Below, piece after piece: positions 34,823 through 43,230 of a DNA stretch of 64,000 nucleotides; position 1 is the stretch's first letter, and each line of letters starts with the position of its first letter. The translations under genes were made by a program, and so were the position numbers. The stretch is from Chishuiella changwenlii. Lineage in GTDB: Bacteria > Bacteroidota > Bacteroidia > Flavobacteriales > Weeksellaceae. The notes under the pieces were generated by a model. It searched no databases. It had not been told where the DNA came from and saw only the letters and a program-made list of their open reading frames with translations. The stretch spans positions 186,001 through 250,000 of the forward strand of contig NZ_FRBH01000007.1 in NCBI RefSeq assembly GCF_900142565.1. Direction: 5' to 3'.

Positions 34823-35716
34823 ATGAAATCTAACCTATCTATACTTTTAGCTTTTATCGCTGTTATATGTCTTGCAACAGGAGGTATATTTGTAAAATTA
34901 TCTAGTACAGCACCAATAAATACAGCTTTTTACAGAATTTTGTTTGCTGTAATTCTTCTTTTTCCGTTTGTTTATAAAGATTTAAAAAAGATAAATAAAC
35001 AAGATTGGATTATTGTTTTATTTAGTGGCGTATTTTTAGCAATAGATTTAATTTTATGGAATAAATCATTCTCATTTACAACGGTAGCAAATGCTAATTT
35101 GTTTGTTAATTTAGTTCCCTTTACAACCATCCCATTATCTTACTATCTTTTTAAAGAAAAAATAAATAAACCATTTTTAGTAGGAATACTTATTACGATG
35201 GTAGGGATACTTGTTTTAATGTCTAAAAACTTTCAATCGTCAGGAAATATTAAAGGAGATTTATTAGCGTTTTTAGCTTCTATTTTTTACGGATTATTTT
35301 TAATCGCAGTGTATAAAGTTCGATTAAAAATGAAAATATCAACTTTAATGTTTATTAGTGGTTTAGGATCTTTACCAGTTTTAGCTTTAGGAATTTCAGT
35401 TTTTGAAAAATTTGAGATACCAACTTCTATAAATGATATTTTCTTCTTGTTAGCCTTAACTATATTTTCTCAATTATTAGGACAAGGACTACTTAGTTAT
35501 AGTATGAAAAAGATAAGCATTACATTATCTTCAATCATTATTCTAACACAGCCTATTTTTAGTGCTATTTATGCTTATATCATTTTTAATGAAACACTAA
35601 CAATTATAGAAATTTTAGGAATTATAATCATACTAATAGGTGTTTACATTGGTAAAAAAGAAAAGTTTAATTATAATTTTTCTTTTACTAGAAAAAAGGT
35701 GTACAGTTTGAAATAG
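34823..35716 (+). CDS. EamA/DMT-family transporter
   Basis: A 297-residue inner-membrane protein with ten predicted helices in two EamA repeats (residues about 8-138 and 150-286). It starts LSILLAFIAVICLATGGIF and the repeat junction is at LLAFLASIFYGLFLIAVYKV. The C-terminal tail is basic. The family exports amino acids, other metabolites or drugs. The divergent Lrp-type regulator suggests an amino-acid substrate, inferred from context only. A strong terminator follows. Confidence 0.9.
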   Translation: MKSNLSILLAFIAVICLATGGIFVKLSSTAPINTAFYRILFAVILLFPFVYKDLKKINKQDWIIVLFSGVFLAIDLILWNKSFSFTTVANANLFVNLVPFTTIPLSYYLFKEKINKPFLVGILITMVGILVLMSKNFQSSGNIKGDLLAFLASIFYGLFLIAVYKVRLKMKISTLMFISGLGSLPVLALGISVFEKFEIPTSINDIFFLLALTIFSQLLGQGLLSYSMKKISITLSSIIILTQPIFSAIYAYIIFNETLTIIEILGIIIILIGVYIGKKEKFNYNFSFTRKKVYSLK

Positions 35717-35734
35717 ATACCTATTAAATTATAA

Positions 35735-35765
35735 AAACTCGACTTTTCTAAAGCCGAGTTTTTAT
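35735..35765. terminator. Bidirectional terminator after the EamA gene
   Basis: AAAAACTCG pairs with CGAGTTTTT around an inner CTTT/AAAG stem, flanked by A and T runs, between convergent EamA (+) and astacin (-) genes. Confidence 0.8.
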
Positions 35766-35776
35766 CTAATATTTAT

Positions 35777-36640
35777 CTATCTTGGATACATTCTATTTAT
35801 TGCGTTAATATCAGTCTGTATTAAATAATTTTGTCTATTGTAAGTGTATGATCTTCCATTTCTTTGAACAATAGTTGGTTGTCCATTACGAGAGTAAGAA
35901 TTAGTCCAATACATCATCATAGATTGAGCATTAAATTCTCCTATATCTACTCCATCTCGACCAATACCATTACTACTATAAATGTTAAAATTGTGTTGCT
36001 GTCCATTTTGAATATTATTCCAATTTATTATAACATAATTATCTCTATCTCTACGTGTATGCTCATGAAAAAGACCTATTGTATGTCCCATTTCGTGTAG
36101 TAAAGATCCTAATGGTATATTCCAATCAAGTGAAATGTATTTAGATCCATTTTGACGTCCAATTGTTGCTGATCCATCTGTACCATTACTACCAGAAGGG
36201 ACAAACTGTACATATGTTGGTGCATTAAAGCCAACTTCTGTCCATTTTAAATTCGTTTTACTATTATACTCTCTAATTGCAGCATTAATTCTATTGTGGA
36301 GATTTGTATTTCTTATCTGATTAGAAATCGTGTAATAAACGGTGTTATTTGGCCATCTTAGTCTATTTGCAACTGCACCTCTGTTTTGTAGATTTTCTTT
36401 CAGCTGTTCATCAGTAATAAGCATATCACCTTGGAAAATATTTTTTCCATCTTTTCTGATATAAATAATTTCCTCTCCCAGAAAAGATCCTTTTTTAAGG
36501 TCTTTGTTAGTAACTTGCTTTTCTAATTTTTCATTATTATCATCATTTGTATCGCAAGATGATAATAATACAACTGTACACAATAATCCTTTTGAAAGTA
36601 TTGATCCCAATCTTTGTTTTTGATTCATAAGTTTTTTCAT
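35777..36640 (-). CDS. Astacin-family (M12A) zinc metallopeptidase lipoprotein, flavastacin-like
   Basis: A 287-residue exported protease. The lipobox ends LLSSC with Cys29, so the enzyme is lipid-anchored. Residues 30-95 look like a propeptide (GEEIIYIRKDGKNIFQGDM). The catalytic domain begins at RLRWPNNTVYYTI. The astacin zinc site HEMGHTIGLFHEH is at residues 182-194 (three His ligands), and the Met-turn with the Tyr ligand is SMMMYW at 240-245. Relatives in Flavobacteriia (flavastacin, myroilysin) are secreted; this one appears surface- or periplasm-anchored. It cuts proteins outside the cytoplasm. Confidence 0.92.
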   Translation of the reverse strand: MKKLMNQKQRLGSILSKGLLCTVVLLSSCDTNDDNNEKLEKQVTNKDLKKGSFLGEEIIYIRKDGKNIFQGDMLITDEQLKENLQNRGAVANRLRWPNNTVYYTISNQIRNTNLHNRINAAIREYNSKTNLKWTEVGFNAPTYVQFVPSGSNGTDGSATIGRQNGSKYISLDWNIPLGSLLHEMGHTIGLFHEHTRRDRDNYVIINWNNIQNGQQHNFNIYSSNGIGRDGVDIGEFNAQSMMMYWTNSYSRNGQPTIVQRNGRSYTYNRQNYLIQTDINAINRMYPR

Positions 36641-37036
36641 ATTAATTAATTTTGAGTTATTTCATCATTGTTTTTTAGTATTACTAGATTTAGTAGAGAT
36701 ATTAAATACTACACAATGGAATAGAAACAACCTATTTAATTAATATTAACTTTTTCTTCAATAATTGTAATTTTAAATGTTTCATAAATAGGTAGTAAAT
36801 GTTTATTTTTTTATTTAAAACTAGAAAAAATATATTTATCAATCAAATATTCAACTCCTTAATTATGTTAAATTTTAAAAAATTAACATAAGTCTATCTT
36901 AATAGAATTGTTGTTTAGATAATCCACATTTTAATCTAAATTAAAATGTGGATGTAGGAAACATAAATCTAAAAAACAACAATATATTCTAAATCTCTAA
37001 TCGTAAATTGTCAAACGTAATTCGTAATTTTGCTTT
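36641..37036. other. 396-bp AT-rich spacer with a long hairpin
   Basis: No gene is visible. At 36922-36953 there is a perfect 14-bp inverted repeat (ATCCACATTTTAAT and its complement, 4-base loop) nested in outer arms GTTGTTT-AGAT (36909-36920) and its near-complement (about 36966-36980). There is no T run after it, so it does not look like a terminator. The recF promoter lies 45 bases further. Confidence 0.55.
37025..37032 (+). promoter_or_regulatory. -7 element for recF
   Basis: TAATTTTG ends 4 bases before the recF ATG, implying a near-leaderless mRNA. Confidence 0.6.
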
Positions 37037-38116
37037 ATGTATTTAAAAGAACTTAAAGCAAGACAATTCAAGAATTTTGATGAAAATAATTTCGAATTTT
37101 CACCAAAAATTAATGCATTTGTAGGACAAAATGGAAAAGGAAAAACCAATGTTTTAGATGCAATACATTATCTAGCTTTAAGCAAATCTTATCTTAATCA
37201 TTCCGATGCAATGAATATTCAATTCGATTGTGATTTTTTCACGCTCGAAGGAACATTCGATAAAAACGAATCAGATGATATTATTTTTTGCTTAGTTCGT
37301 CCCGGTCAACCCAAACAACTAAAAAGAAATTCAAAATCTTATGACCGAATTTCAGATCATATTGGTCAATATCCTTTGGTGATGATTTCACCTTATGATA
37401 GTGATTTAATAAAAGAAGGGAGTGAAGTAAGACGTAAATTTTTAGACAATATTATTTCGCAGTCTAATAAGCAATATTTAGCAGATTTAATGCGCTATAA
37501 TAAAGTATTGATGCAACGAAATGCGTTGTTAAAATATTTTACGGCGAATAATACATTTGATGCAACATCTTTAGAAATTTACGACGAAGAATTAATTCAT
37601 TTAGGAAAAAGAATACATGAGACAAGAAAAGAATTCGTTGAAAACTTTTTAGAAGCTTTTCTAAAATATTACAATGAAATATCAGAAGGACGAGAGAAAG
37701 TGAACATCGAATATATTTCTCAGCTGAATGATGCACCTTTTGAATCAGTTTTAAAAGAAGCGCTATATAAAGATAGAGCGGCACAATATTCTACAGCGGG
37801 AATACATAAGGACGATTTATTGTTTACGATTACTAATTATCCGATTAAGAAATTTGGTTCGCAAGGACAACAGAAATCTTATTTAATTGCTTTAAAATTA
37901 GCACAATTAGAAGTAATAAAAGAAGCGTTAAACTTAACACCCTTGTTGTTATTAGACGATATTTTTGATAAATTAGATGAGCATCGTGTAACACAATTAA
38001 TTAAGTTGGTAAACGAGGAACGTTTCGGACAAATTTTTATTACCGATACACATTCCGAAAGAACTGAACAAATTATTAAACAAATTAATTCTGAAAGTAA
38101 AGTCTTCCGATTATGA
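37037..38116 (+). CDS. recF: DNA replication and repair protein RecF
   Basis: A 359-residue SMC-like ATPase. Walker A is GQNGKGKT (residues 30-37), the ABC signature-like segment is KFGSQGQQKSYLIALKL, and Walker B is LLLLDDIFDKLDEHR. RecF works with RecO and RecR to load RecA at gapped DNA. The usual neighbours dnaA, dnaN and gyrB are not adjacent, so the gene stands outside the classical oriC cluster, as in many Bacteroidota. Its stop overlaps the start of the DUF721 gene by 4 bases, so the two are translationally coupled. Confidence 0.96.
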   Translation: MYLKELKARQFKNFDENNFEFSPKINAFVGQNGKGKTNVLDAIHYLALSKSYLNHSDAMNIQFDCDFFTLEGTFDKNESDDIIFCLVRPGQPKQLKRNSKSYDRISDHIGQYPLVMISPYDSDLIKEGSEVRRKFLDNIISQSNKQYLADLMRYNKVLMQRNALLKYFTANNTFDATSLEIYDEELIHLGKRIHETRKEFVENFLEAFLKYYNEISEGREKVNIEYISQLNDAPFESVLKEALYKDRAAQYSTAGIHKDDLLFTITNYPIKKFGSQGQQKSYLIALKLAQLEVIKEALNLTPLLLLDDIFDKLDEHRVTQLIKLVNEERFGQIFITDTHSERTEQIIKQINSESKVFRL

Positions 38117-38415
38117 AAAAGTATGAAAAACGAAGTAATCAACAAACGCTTGGTCAGGCTTTAGAGCATTTTATAAAACAAAGTGGAAAAGAAGAATTAA
38201 TTTGGGAGGTAAAAGCAGAGGAAGCTTGGCACAAAGTGATGGGTAAATTCTTCGAAAAGTATACCGATCGTGTTGAGGTTAGACAACGTATTTTATATGT
38301 AAAAATTAATTCTCCAGCTATGCGACAAGAATTACTAATGGGGAAATCTAAAATTATTGCCAACATCAACGAAGAAATTAAAAAAGATTTTCTAATTGAT
38401 GCCAAAATTTATTAA
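38113..38415 (+). CDS. DUF721 (DciA-like) protein
   Basis: A 100-residue basic protein that begins in the recF stop (ATGA overlap). It shows the DUF721 pattern: NQQTLGQALEHFIKQSGKE, AEEAWHKVMGKFFEKYTDRV, LYVKINSPAMRQELLMGKS and a C-terminal LIDAKIY. DUF721 proteins relate to DciA, which loads the replicative helicase in bacteria lacking DnaC. Coupling to recF supports a DNA replication or repair role. Short and soluble, with no signal peptide. Confidence 0.88.
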   Translation: MKKYEKRSNQQTLGQALEHFIKQSGKEELIWEVKAEEAWHKVMGKFFEKYTDRVEVRQRILYVKINSPAMRQELLMGKSKIIANINEEIKKDFLIDAKIY

Positions 38416-38417
38416 TC

Positions 38418-39374
38418 ATGCCTTATATAAAATCTGCTTATCCAAAACCAAGTTTTCTAAATAGAAATTCGCATTATTCTACAATATATCCAGCGAAAAT
38501 AAAAAAGTATCCAGTTCCTGATTATTCAAGAGAAAAGATAGAAACACCAGATCATGATTTTTTAAATTTAGATTGGAGAAAACAAGCACATAAACAAAAA
38601 TTAATCATTCTATTTCATGGTTTAGAAGGAGATTCTAAAAGAACTTATCTTAACTCATGTTCAGATTATTTTTACCAAAAAGGCTTTTCTGTTCTAGCTT
38701 GGAATCACAGATCGTGTGGGGGAGAGATGAACAAAACATGTACATTATATCACCATGGTTCTATTAATGATGTAAATAGTGTTGTAGAAAAAGCATTAAG
38801 CGAAGATTATAAAGAAATTTACTTAATTGGCTACTCTATGGGAGGAGCTTTGGTTTTAAATTATCTTGGAAGTTATACGATTGATGAACGTGTAAAATGT
38901 GGAATTGTTTTTTCTGCTCCATTGTCTTTAAAATCTTGTTCGGATAGTTTGAAAAAAGGAATTAATAAAGTTTATTTTAAAAATTTTCAACGCACACTTG
39001 TTCCTAAATTCAAAGAGAAAGCAAATCAATTTCCTGGGAAATTAAATGAAGATATGATTGATAGAATCAAAACATTTGATGAAATTGATGAATATTTTAC
39101 GGCGCCTTTACATGGGTATTCTTCTAAAGAAGATTATTATGATAAAGCATCTCCTTTGGCGGTTATTGATAATATAACAACGCCATGCTTAATTGTAAAT
39201 GCCAAAAATGATCCATTCTTAGGGGAAGAATGTTATCCAATTCAACGTTTTGAAAAACATTCTTTTTGCACATTCGAAATGCCAAAATATGGTGGACATT
39301 GTGGTTTTCCATTAAAAAATAATCATCATTCTTGGACAGAAATGAGAGCATATAAGTTTATTGACGAATTATAA
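38418..39374 (+). CDS. YheT-like alpha/beta hydrolase
   Basis: A 318-residue hydrolase of the YheT/AB-hydrolase-4 group. The N-terminal extension YIKSAYPKPSFLNRNSHYST is typical. The oxyanion segment is LIILFHGLEGDSKRTY, followed by the family signature WNHRSCGGEMN. The nucleophile is the Ser of GYSMGGALVL, the acid lies in LIVNAKNDPFLGEE, and the His is in KYGGHCGFPL. The physiological substrate is unknown (lipid or ester proposed for relatives). It starts 2 bases after the DUF721 stop, so it forms the third gene of the recF operon. Confidence 0.92.
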   Translation: MPYIKSAYPKPSFLNRNSHYSTIYPAKIKKYPVPDYSREKIETPDHDFLNLDWRKQAHKQKLIILFHGLEGDSKRTYLNSCSDYFYQKGFSVLAWNHRSCGGEMNKTCTLYHHGSINDVNSVVEKALSEDYKEIYLIGYSMGGALVLNYLGSYTIDERVKCGIVFSAPLSLKSCSDSLKKGINKVYFKNFQRTLVPKFKEKANQFPGKLNEDMIDRIKTFDEIDEYFTAPLHGYSSKEDYYDKASPLAVIDNITTPCLIVNAKNDPFLGEECYPIQRFEKHSFCTFEMPKYGGHCGFPLKNNHHSWTEMRAYKFIDEL

Positions 39375-39830
39375 TTTACATATTCACCCAGTTTGTCAAG
39401 CTGAAACTTATCAATAACTCGATTCCTTACTAATGGGGTTTTAACCCGAATTTCTATTTGAGAATTTGATAAGATAGAGTGGAGTCTTAATCAGGATTTG
39501 AGATTGTAAACAGCTCTGAACTCATTATAGTTTACTACAACTCTATTCTCTTCTTTTTTATCCAATTTAAGATAATTCAAATCTAAAGGAATTCATTTCA
39601 GCTTCACATCGTGTAAGTAGTGATGAGATCCTGAAATAACAAGATGACATACTAGACTTAAACTAAATTTATAATTACATAATATTTAGTTTTGTCATAG
39701 AAATCAGCATGATAAGCTTAACATTCGTCGTTTATTTATTGATATTTTAATGTCATTCCGAAAAAACATTCTATCTAACAAAATAAACCTTATGTCTTAA
39801 AATCTTAAGTCTTATATCTAAATAGATCAT
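39375..39830. repeat. 456-bp non-coding spacer with degenerate dispersed-repeat-like segments
   Basis: No gene is visible on either strand. The text resembles intergenic repeats common in Bacteroidota: the segment CACCCAGTTTGTCAAGCTG near 39386, GAGATCCTGAAATAACAAG near 39625, and TGTCATTCCG at 39751. A small hairpin GGGTT/AACCC occurs near 39433. I judge these from memory of such repeats; no copy elsewhere in this window confirms them. Confidence 0.35.
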
Positions 39831-40604
39831 CTACACTCTTTGGCGAACAGCTTCGTAAACACAAATTGCAGCAGCATTACTCACGTTTAAAGAATCTACA
39901 AAACCAAGCATCGGAATTTTGATTAACGAATCTGAGTTATCTGCCCAAAAGTCTGAAAGACCAGTAGCCTCCGTTCCTAAAATAATTGCAGATGATTTTG
40001 TGAAATTAGTTTCATATAAACTCTTTGTTTCATCTCTTAAGAAAGTAGAAACAATTTGAATATTTTTTGATTGTAGAAAATTTAAAACATCTTCTTTTTT
40101 TCCAGCAGCAATATTATTTGTAAAAAGAGTTCCTACAGAAGAACGAATAACATTAGGATTAAAGAAATCTACAGTTTCATCGCACACAATTACAGCGTCA
40201 ACTTTTGCCCCATCACCAGTTCTTAAAACAGCACCAAGGTTTCCTGGTTTTTCTACTGCTTCTAAAACAATTACTAAAGCATTTTCTGGTAAATGTAAGT
40301 CCTCTAGTTGTACAGCTTTCGTTTTATAAACACCAATAATTCCTCCAGTAGATTTTCTGTAAGCCAATTTTTCAAAAACAGGACGAGTGATGGTAAAAAC
40401 CTTTGCGTTTCCAAAATTTATAGTATGCTGATAAATATCTTCGCAAAGATAGATTTCAACAGCCTCGTAATTCCCTTTTATAGCCAATTCATTTTCTTGT
40501 GTTCCTTCCACAATAAATAAACCTTGGTTTTTACGCTCTCTTGATTTTTCTTGCAGTTTAAGCAAGTTTTTAATCCTTGGATTTTGAAGACTTTCTATTT
40601 GCAT
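39831..40604 (-). CDS. TrmH/SpoU-family RNA 2'-O-methyltransferase
   Basis: A 257-residue SPOUT methyltransferase. The N-terminal L30e-like substrate domain (SLQNPRIKNLLKLQEKSRER, GLFIVEG) leads to the knotted catalytic domain with motif 1 KPGNLGAVLRTGDGAKVDAV, motif 2 AIILGTEATGLSDFW, and motif 3 IKIPMLGFVDSLNVSNAAAI. It transfers a methyl group from SAM to a ribose of rRNA or tRNA; the exact site is not predictable. Single gene, divergent from the U32 gene. Confidence 0.95.
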   Translation of the reverse strand: MQIESLQNPRIKNLLKLQEKSRERKNQGLFIVEGTQENELAIKGNYEAVEIYLCEDIYQHTINFGNAKVFTITRPVFEKLAYRKSTGGIIGVYKTKAVQLEDLHLPENALVIVLEAVEKPGNLGAVLRTGDGAKVDAVIVCDETVDFFNPNVIRSSVGTLFTNNIAAGKKEDVLNFLQSKNIQIVSTFLRDETKSLYETNFTKSSAIILGTEATGLSDFWADNSDSLIKIPMLGFVDSLNVSNAAAICVYEAVRQRV

Positions 40605-40727
40605 GCTGCAAAATTACTTCTTTTTCACTCAATATTAAATAGATTTTTTACGATTCATATTATACCTCTTAAAAAACTCATTATCAATTTGATTCAATTT
40701 ATATTCAGTATAAACTTATATTTTTTG

Positions 40728-40735
40728 TAACTTTG
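40728..40735 (+). promoter_or_regulatory. -7 element for the U32/ferredoxin unit
   Basis: TAACTTTG, 23 bases before the ATG at 40759. Confidence 0.55.
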
Positions 40736-40758
40736 CACCTTTAAATCAGAATTTTCGT

Positions 40759-42051
40759 ATGACTAATAATGGAAGAATGGAGTTAATGGCTCCTGCTGGG
40801 AATTTCGAATCGTTGCAGGCAGCATTAGATAATGGAGCAGATTCTGTATACTTCGGAGTTGATCAGTTAAATATGCGTGCGAGAGCATCAATTAACTTTA
40901 CAATGGGAGATTTACCAGAAATCGTACAACGTTGTGAAGAGAAAGGTGTACGTTCTTATCTTACATTAAATACAATTATATATGACCACGATTTGTCTTT
41001 AATTAAAAACTTATTGGACAGTGCAAAACAAGCTAATATTACGGCTGTTATTGCAATGGATCAATCGGTTATTGCTTATGCAAGACAAATTGGTGTCGAA
41101 ATACATATTTCAACTCAAATTAACGTAACAAATATAGAAACTGTTAAGTTTTATGCAATGTTTGCAGATACAATGGTATTATCGCGTGAGTTGAGTTTGA
41201 AACAAATTAATAAGATTTGCGAACAAATTGTAAAAGATGATGTACGTGGACCAAGTGGAAACTTAGTAGAAATAGAAATTTTTGGTCACGGAGCATTGTG
41301 TATGGCTGTTTCTGGGAAATGTTACTTAAGCTTACATTCTCATAATTCATCTGCCAATCGTGGTGCTTGTAAACAAAATTGTCGTAAAAAGTATACAGTT
41401 ATTGACCAAGAAACTGGTTTCGAGATCGAATTAGATAATGAGTACATGATGTCTCCTAAAGATTTATGTACAATGGAATTTTTAGATGAGGTTGTTGAAG
41501 CTGGCGTAAAAGTATTAAAAATAGAAGGTCGTGGACGTTCTCCAGAATATGTAGCAACAGTTATTCGTTGTTACAGAGAAGCAATAGATTCTATTGCTGA
41601 TGGGACATATTCTAAAGAGAAAGTAGATTACTGGATGGGATTATTACAAACAGTCTATAATCGTGGTTTTTGGTCTGGGTATTATTTAGGTCAGAAATTA
41701 GGAGAATGGTCTGCTGTTCCAGGATCTATGGCAACACAGAAAAAAGTTTACATTGGTAAAGGTGTTCACTTTTTCCCAAAAGCTAACATTGGACAATTTG
41801 TTATTGATGCTTACGATTTAAAAGTTGGTGATTTAATTTTAGTTACAGGACCTACAACAGGAGCAAAAGAAATGGTTGTTCCATCAATGTTTGTAGAAGA
41901 TGTAGAAAGCAATACAGCTAAGAAAGGAGATAGTATTACAATTCCAATGGAATTTAGAATCCGCCCTTCAGATAAATTATATAAATTAGTAAAAGTAGAC
42001 GAGCCAGGAACACAGCAAAATAGTGTTGCAGAAGGAGCATATTCTCACTAA
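40759..42051 (+). CDS. U32-family protein, TrhP/RlhA-like RNA hydroxylation enzyme
   Basis: A 430-residue protein of the former peptidase U32 family. The TIM-barrel start MELMAPAGNFESLQAALDNG is followed by ADSVYFGVDQLNMRA. Four cysteines (Cys181, 188, 204 and 208 in GALCMAVSGKC and RGACKQNC) bind the 4Fe-4S cluster. C-terminal EGRGRSPEYVATVIRCYREA is also conserved. In other bacteria U32 proteins hydroxylate uridines in tRNA (TrhP, ho5U34) or cytidine in 23S rRNA (RlhA) and do not act as proteases. A ferredoxin gene follows after 14 bases and is a plausible electron donor. Confidence 0.93.
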   Translation: MTNNGRMELMAPAGNFESLQAALDNGADSVYFGVDQLNMRARASINFTMGDLPEIVQRCEEKGVRSYLTLNTIIYDHDLSLIKNLLDSAKQANITAVIAMDQSVIAYARQIGVEIHISTQINVTNIETVKFYAMFADTMVLSRELSLKQINKICEQIVKDDVRGPSGNLVEIEIFGHGALCMAVSGKCYLSLHSHNSSANRGACKQNCRKKYTVIDQETGFEIELDNEYMMSPKDLCTMEFLDEVVEAGVKVLKIEGRGRSPEYVATVIRCYREAIDSIADGTYSKEKVDYWMGLLQTVYNRGFWSGYYLGQKLGEWSAVPGSMATQKKVYIGKGVHFFPKANIGQFVIDAYDLKVGDLILVTGPTTGAKEMVVPSMFVEDVESNTAKKGDSITIPMEFRIRPSDKLYKLVKVDEPGTQQNSVAEGAYSH

Positions 42052-42065
42052 AAACTACTTAATTA

Positions 42066-42296
42066 ATGGTTATTATTACATTACAACGCGATAAATGTAT
42101 TGGCTGCAACTATTGCTACGAATTAGCACCAGAACGCTTTCGTATGTCTAAAAAAGATGGTAAATCTGTTTTGCTAAAATCAATTGATAAAAAAGGTTTT
42201 CATACTTTAAAAGATCCAGATCATACAATTGCTGACAATTGTGATCGAGCAGCAAAAGCTTGTCCAGTAAACATTATTACAGTAAAAGAAATATAA
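42066..42296 (+). CDS. Single-cluster 4Fe-4S ferredoxin
   Basis: A 76-residue protein. Cluster ligands are Cys11, Cys14 and Cys17 (CIGCNYC) plus Cys66 in ACPV; an extra Cys59 is present. It starts IITLQRDKCIGC, typical of small monocluster ferredoxins. As a low-potential electron carrier it probably serves the U32 enzyme encoded 14 bases upstream in the same transcript (inference from gene order). Cytoplasmic. A clear terminator follows. Confidence 0.9.
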   Translation: MVIITLQRDKCIGCNYCYELAPERFRMSKKDGKSVLLKSIDKKGFHTLKDPDHTIADNCDRAAKACPVNIITVKEI

Positions 42297-42318
42297 AATT
42301 TCACAAAAATTTAACAAT

Positions 42319-42354
42319 ACCCCTATTTATTTGATTAATAGGGGTTTATTTTTG
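42319..42354 (+). terminator. Terminator of the U32/ferredoxin operon
   Basis: Stem ACCCCTATT/AATAGGGGT followed by a T-rich tail. Confidence 0.85.
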
Positions 42355-42435
42355 TTTTAAATATTTATTATTAAGTAATATTGTTTTAAACAATTCTAAA
42401 ATTCTATTTTCATATTTTTTAACGCAACCTTTTTT

Positions 42436-42443
42436 TATTTTTG
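42436..42443 (+). promoter_or_regulatory. -7 element for the 44-residue membrane protein
   Basis: TATTTTTG followed by C, 41 bases before the ATG at 42484. Confidence 0.5.
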
Positions 42444-42483
42444 CATCCTATTTATAATAGACAATAAAATAAACTTATAACTT

Positions 42484-42618
42484 ATGTCAAAAAGAATTCA
42501 TAAAACCTACAAAGAATCTTTTTTAAAGAGATTAGGAATAAATGTTAAATTAGTAGATATTTTACTTGCTTCTGCTGTTATTGGAGGGATATTTATTTTC
42601 TTTTTATTAAAAGATTAA
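42484..42618 (+). CDS. 44-residue single-pass membrane protein
   Basis: A small gene missed by length filters. It starts MSKRIHKTYKESFLKRLGIN, a basic amphipathic N-terminus, followed by one transmembrane helix LVDILLASAVIGGIFIFFLL and a short KD end. It is preceded by a TAnnTTTG promoter, and the 5-formyl-THF cyclo-ligase gene starts 52 bases downstream, so the two may be co-transcribed. Coding is supported by a stop-free frame with host-like codons between good signals. Function unknown; single-helix proteins of this size often modulate membrane enzymes. Confidence 0.6.
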   Translation: MSKRIHKTYKESFLKRLGINVKLVDILLASAVIGGIFIFFLLKD

Positions 42619-42669
42619 TCACTTATTTAAAATTATTTCTAAATTAGTTTAAACAATAATTTAGACGTA

Positions 42670-43230
42670 ATGCTAAAAGCTGAGGTTAGGAAATATTACA
42701 GAAATATCAGAAAACAATTTTCTAAACAAGACGTTGAACGTTTAAGTAAAGAAATATCTGATCAACTTCAGTTTTTAGACCTTTCGTTGGATCAAACTTT
42801 CCATATTTTTCTACCAATAGAAAAAAATAACGAAATTAATACTTACCCTATTATAGAGTGGCTATTTAGCCAAAACAAAACTGTTACCTTACCACTTGTT
42901 GTTGGTGATGATATGATAAACTGTAAAGTTGAAAAAGGATTTGAGACACAATTAAATTCTCTTCATATTCCAGAACCTATTGTATATAAAGAAATAGAAT
43001 CTACAGCAATTGATGTTATTTTTATACCAATGTTTGTTGCCGATAAAAAAGGTAATCGTGTTGGTTATGGAGGTGGATATTACGATAAATTTTTATCGAG
43101 ATGTAGACCTGATGCAAAAAAAATAGGCCTAACTTATTTTAGACCTATTGATAGTATTGATGATGTTTATTTCGGAGATTTTCCTATAGACTTTTGTGTA
43201 ACACCAGGCGGAATAGAATCGTTTACCTGA
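42670..43230 (+). CDS. 5-formyltetrahydrofolate cyclo-ligase
   Basis: A 186-residue enzyme that uses ATP to convert 5-formyl-THF to 5,10-methenyl-THF, returning stored folate to one-carbon metabolism. Visible motifs are the N-terminal VRKYYRNIRKQFS, FHIFLPIEKNNEINTYPIIE, the phosphate-binding VIFIPMFVADKKGNRVGYGG and GYYDKFLSRC. Length is normal. Its 3' end overlaps the convergent lipoprotein gene by 64 bases on the other strand, so there is no terminator between them. Confidence 0.94.
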   Translation: MLKAEVRKYYRNIRKQFSKQDVERLSKEISDQLQFLDLSLDQTFHIFLPIEKNNEINTYPIIEWLFSQNKTVTLPLVVGDDMINCKVEKGFETQLNSLHIPEPIVYKEIESTAIDVIFIPMFVADKKGNRVGYGGGYYDKFLSRCRPDAKKIGLTYFRPIDSIDDVYFGDFPIDFCVTPGGIESFT

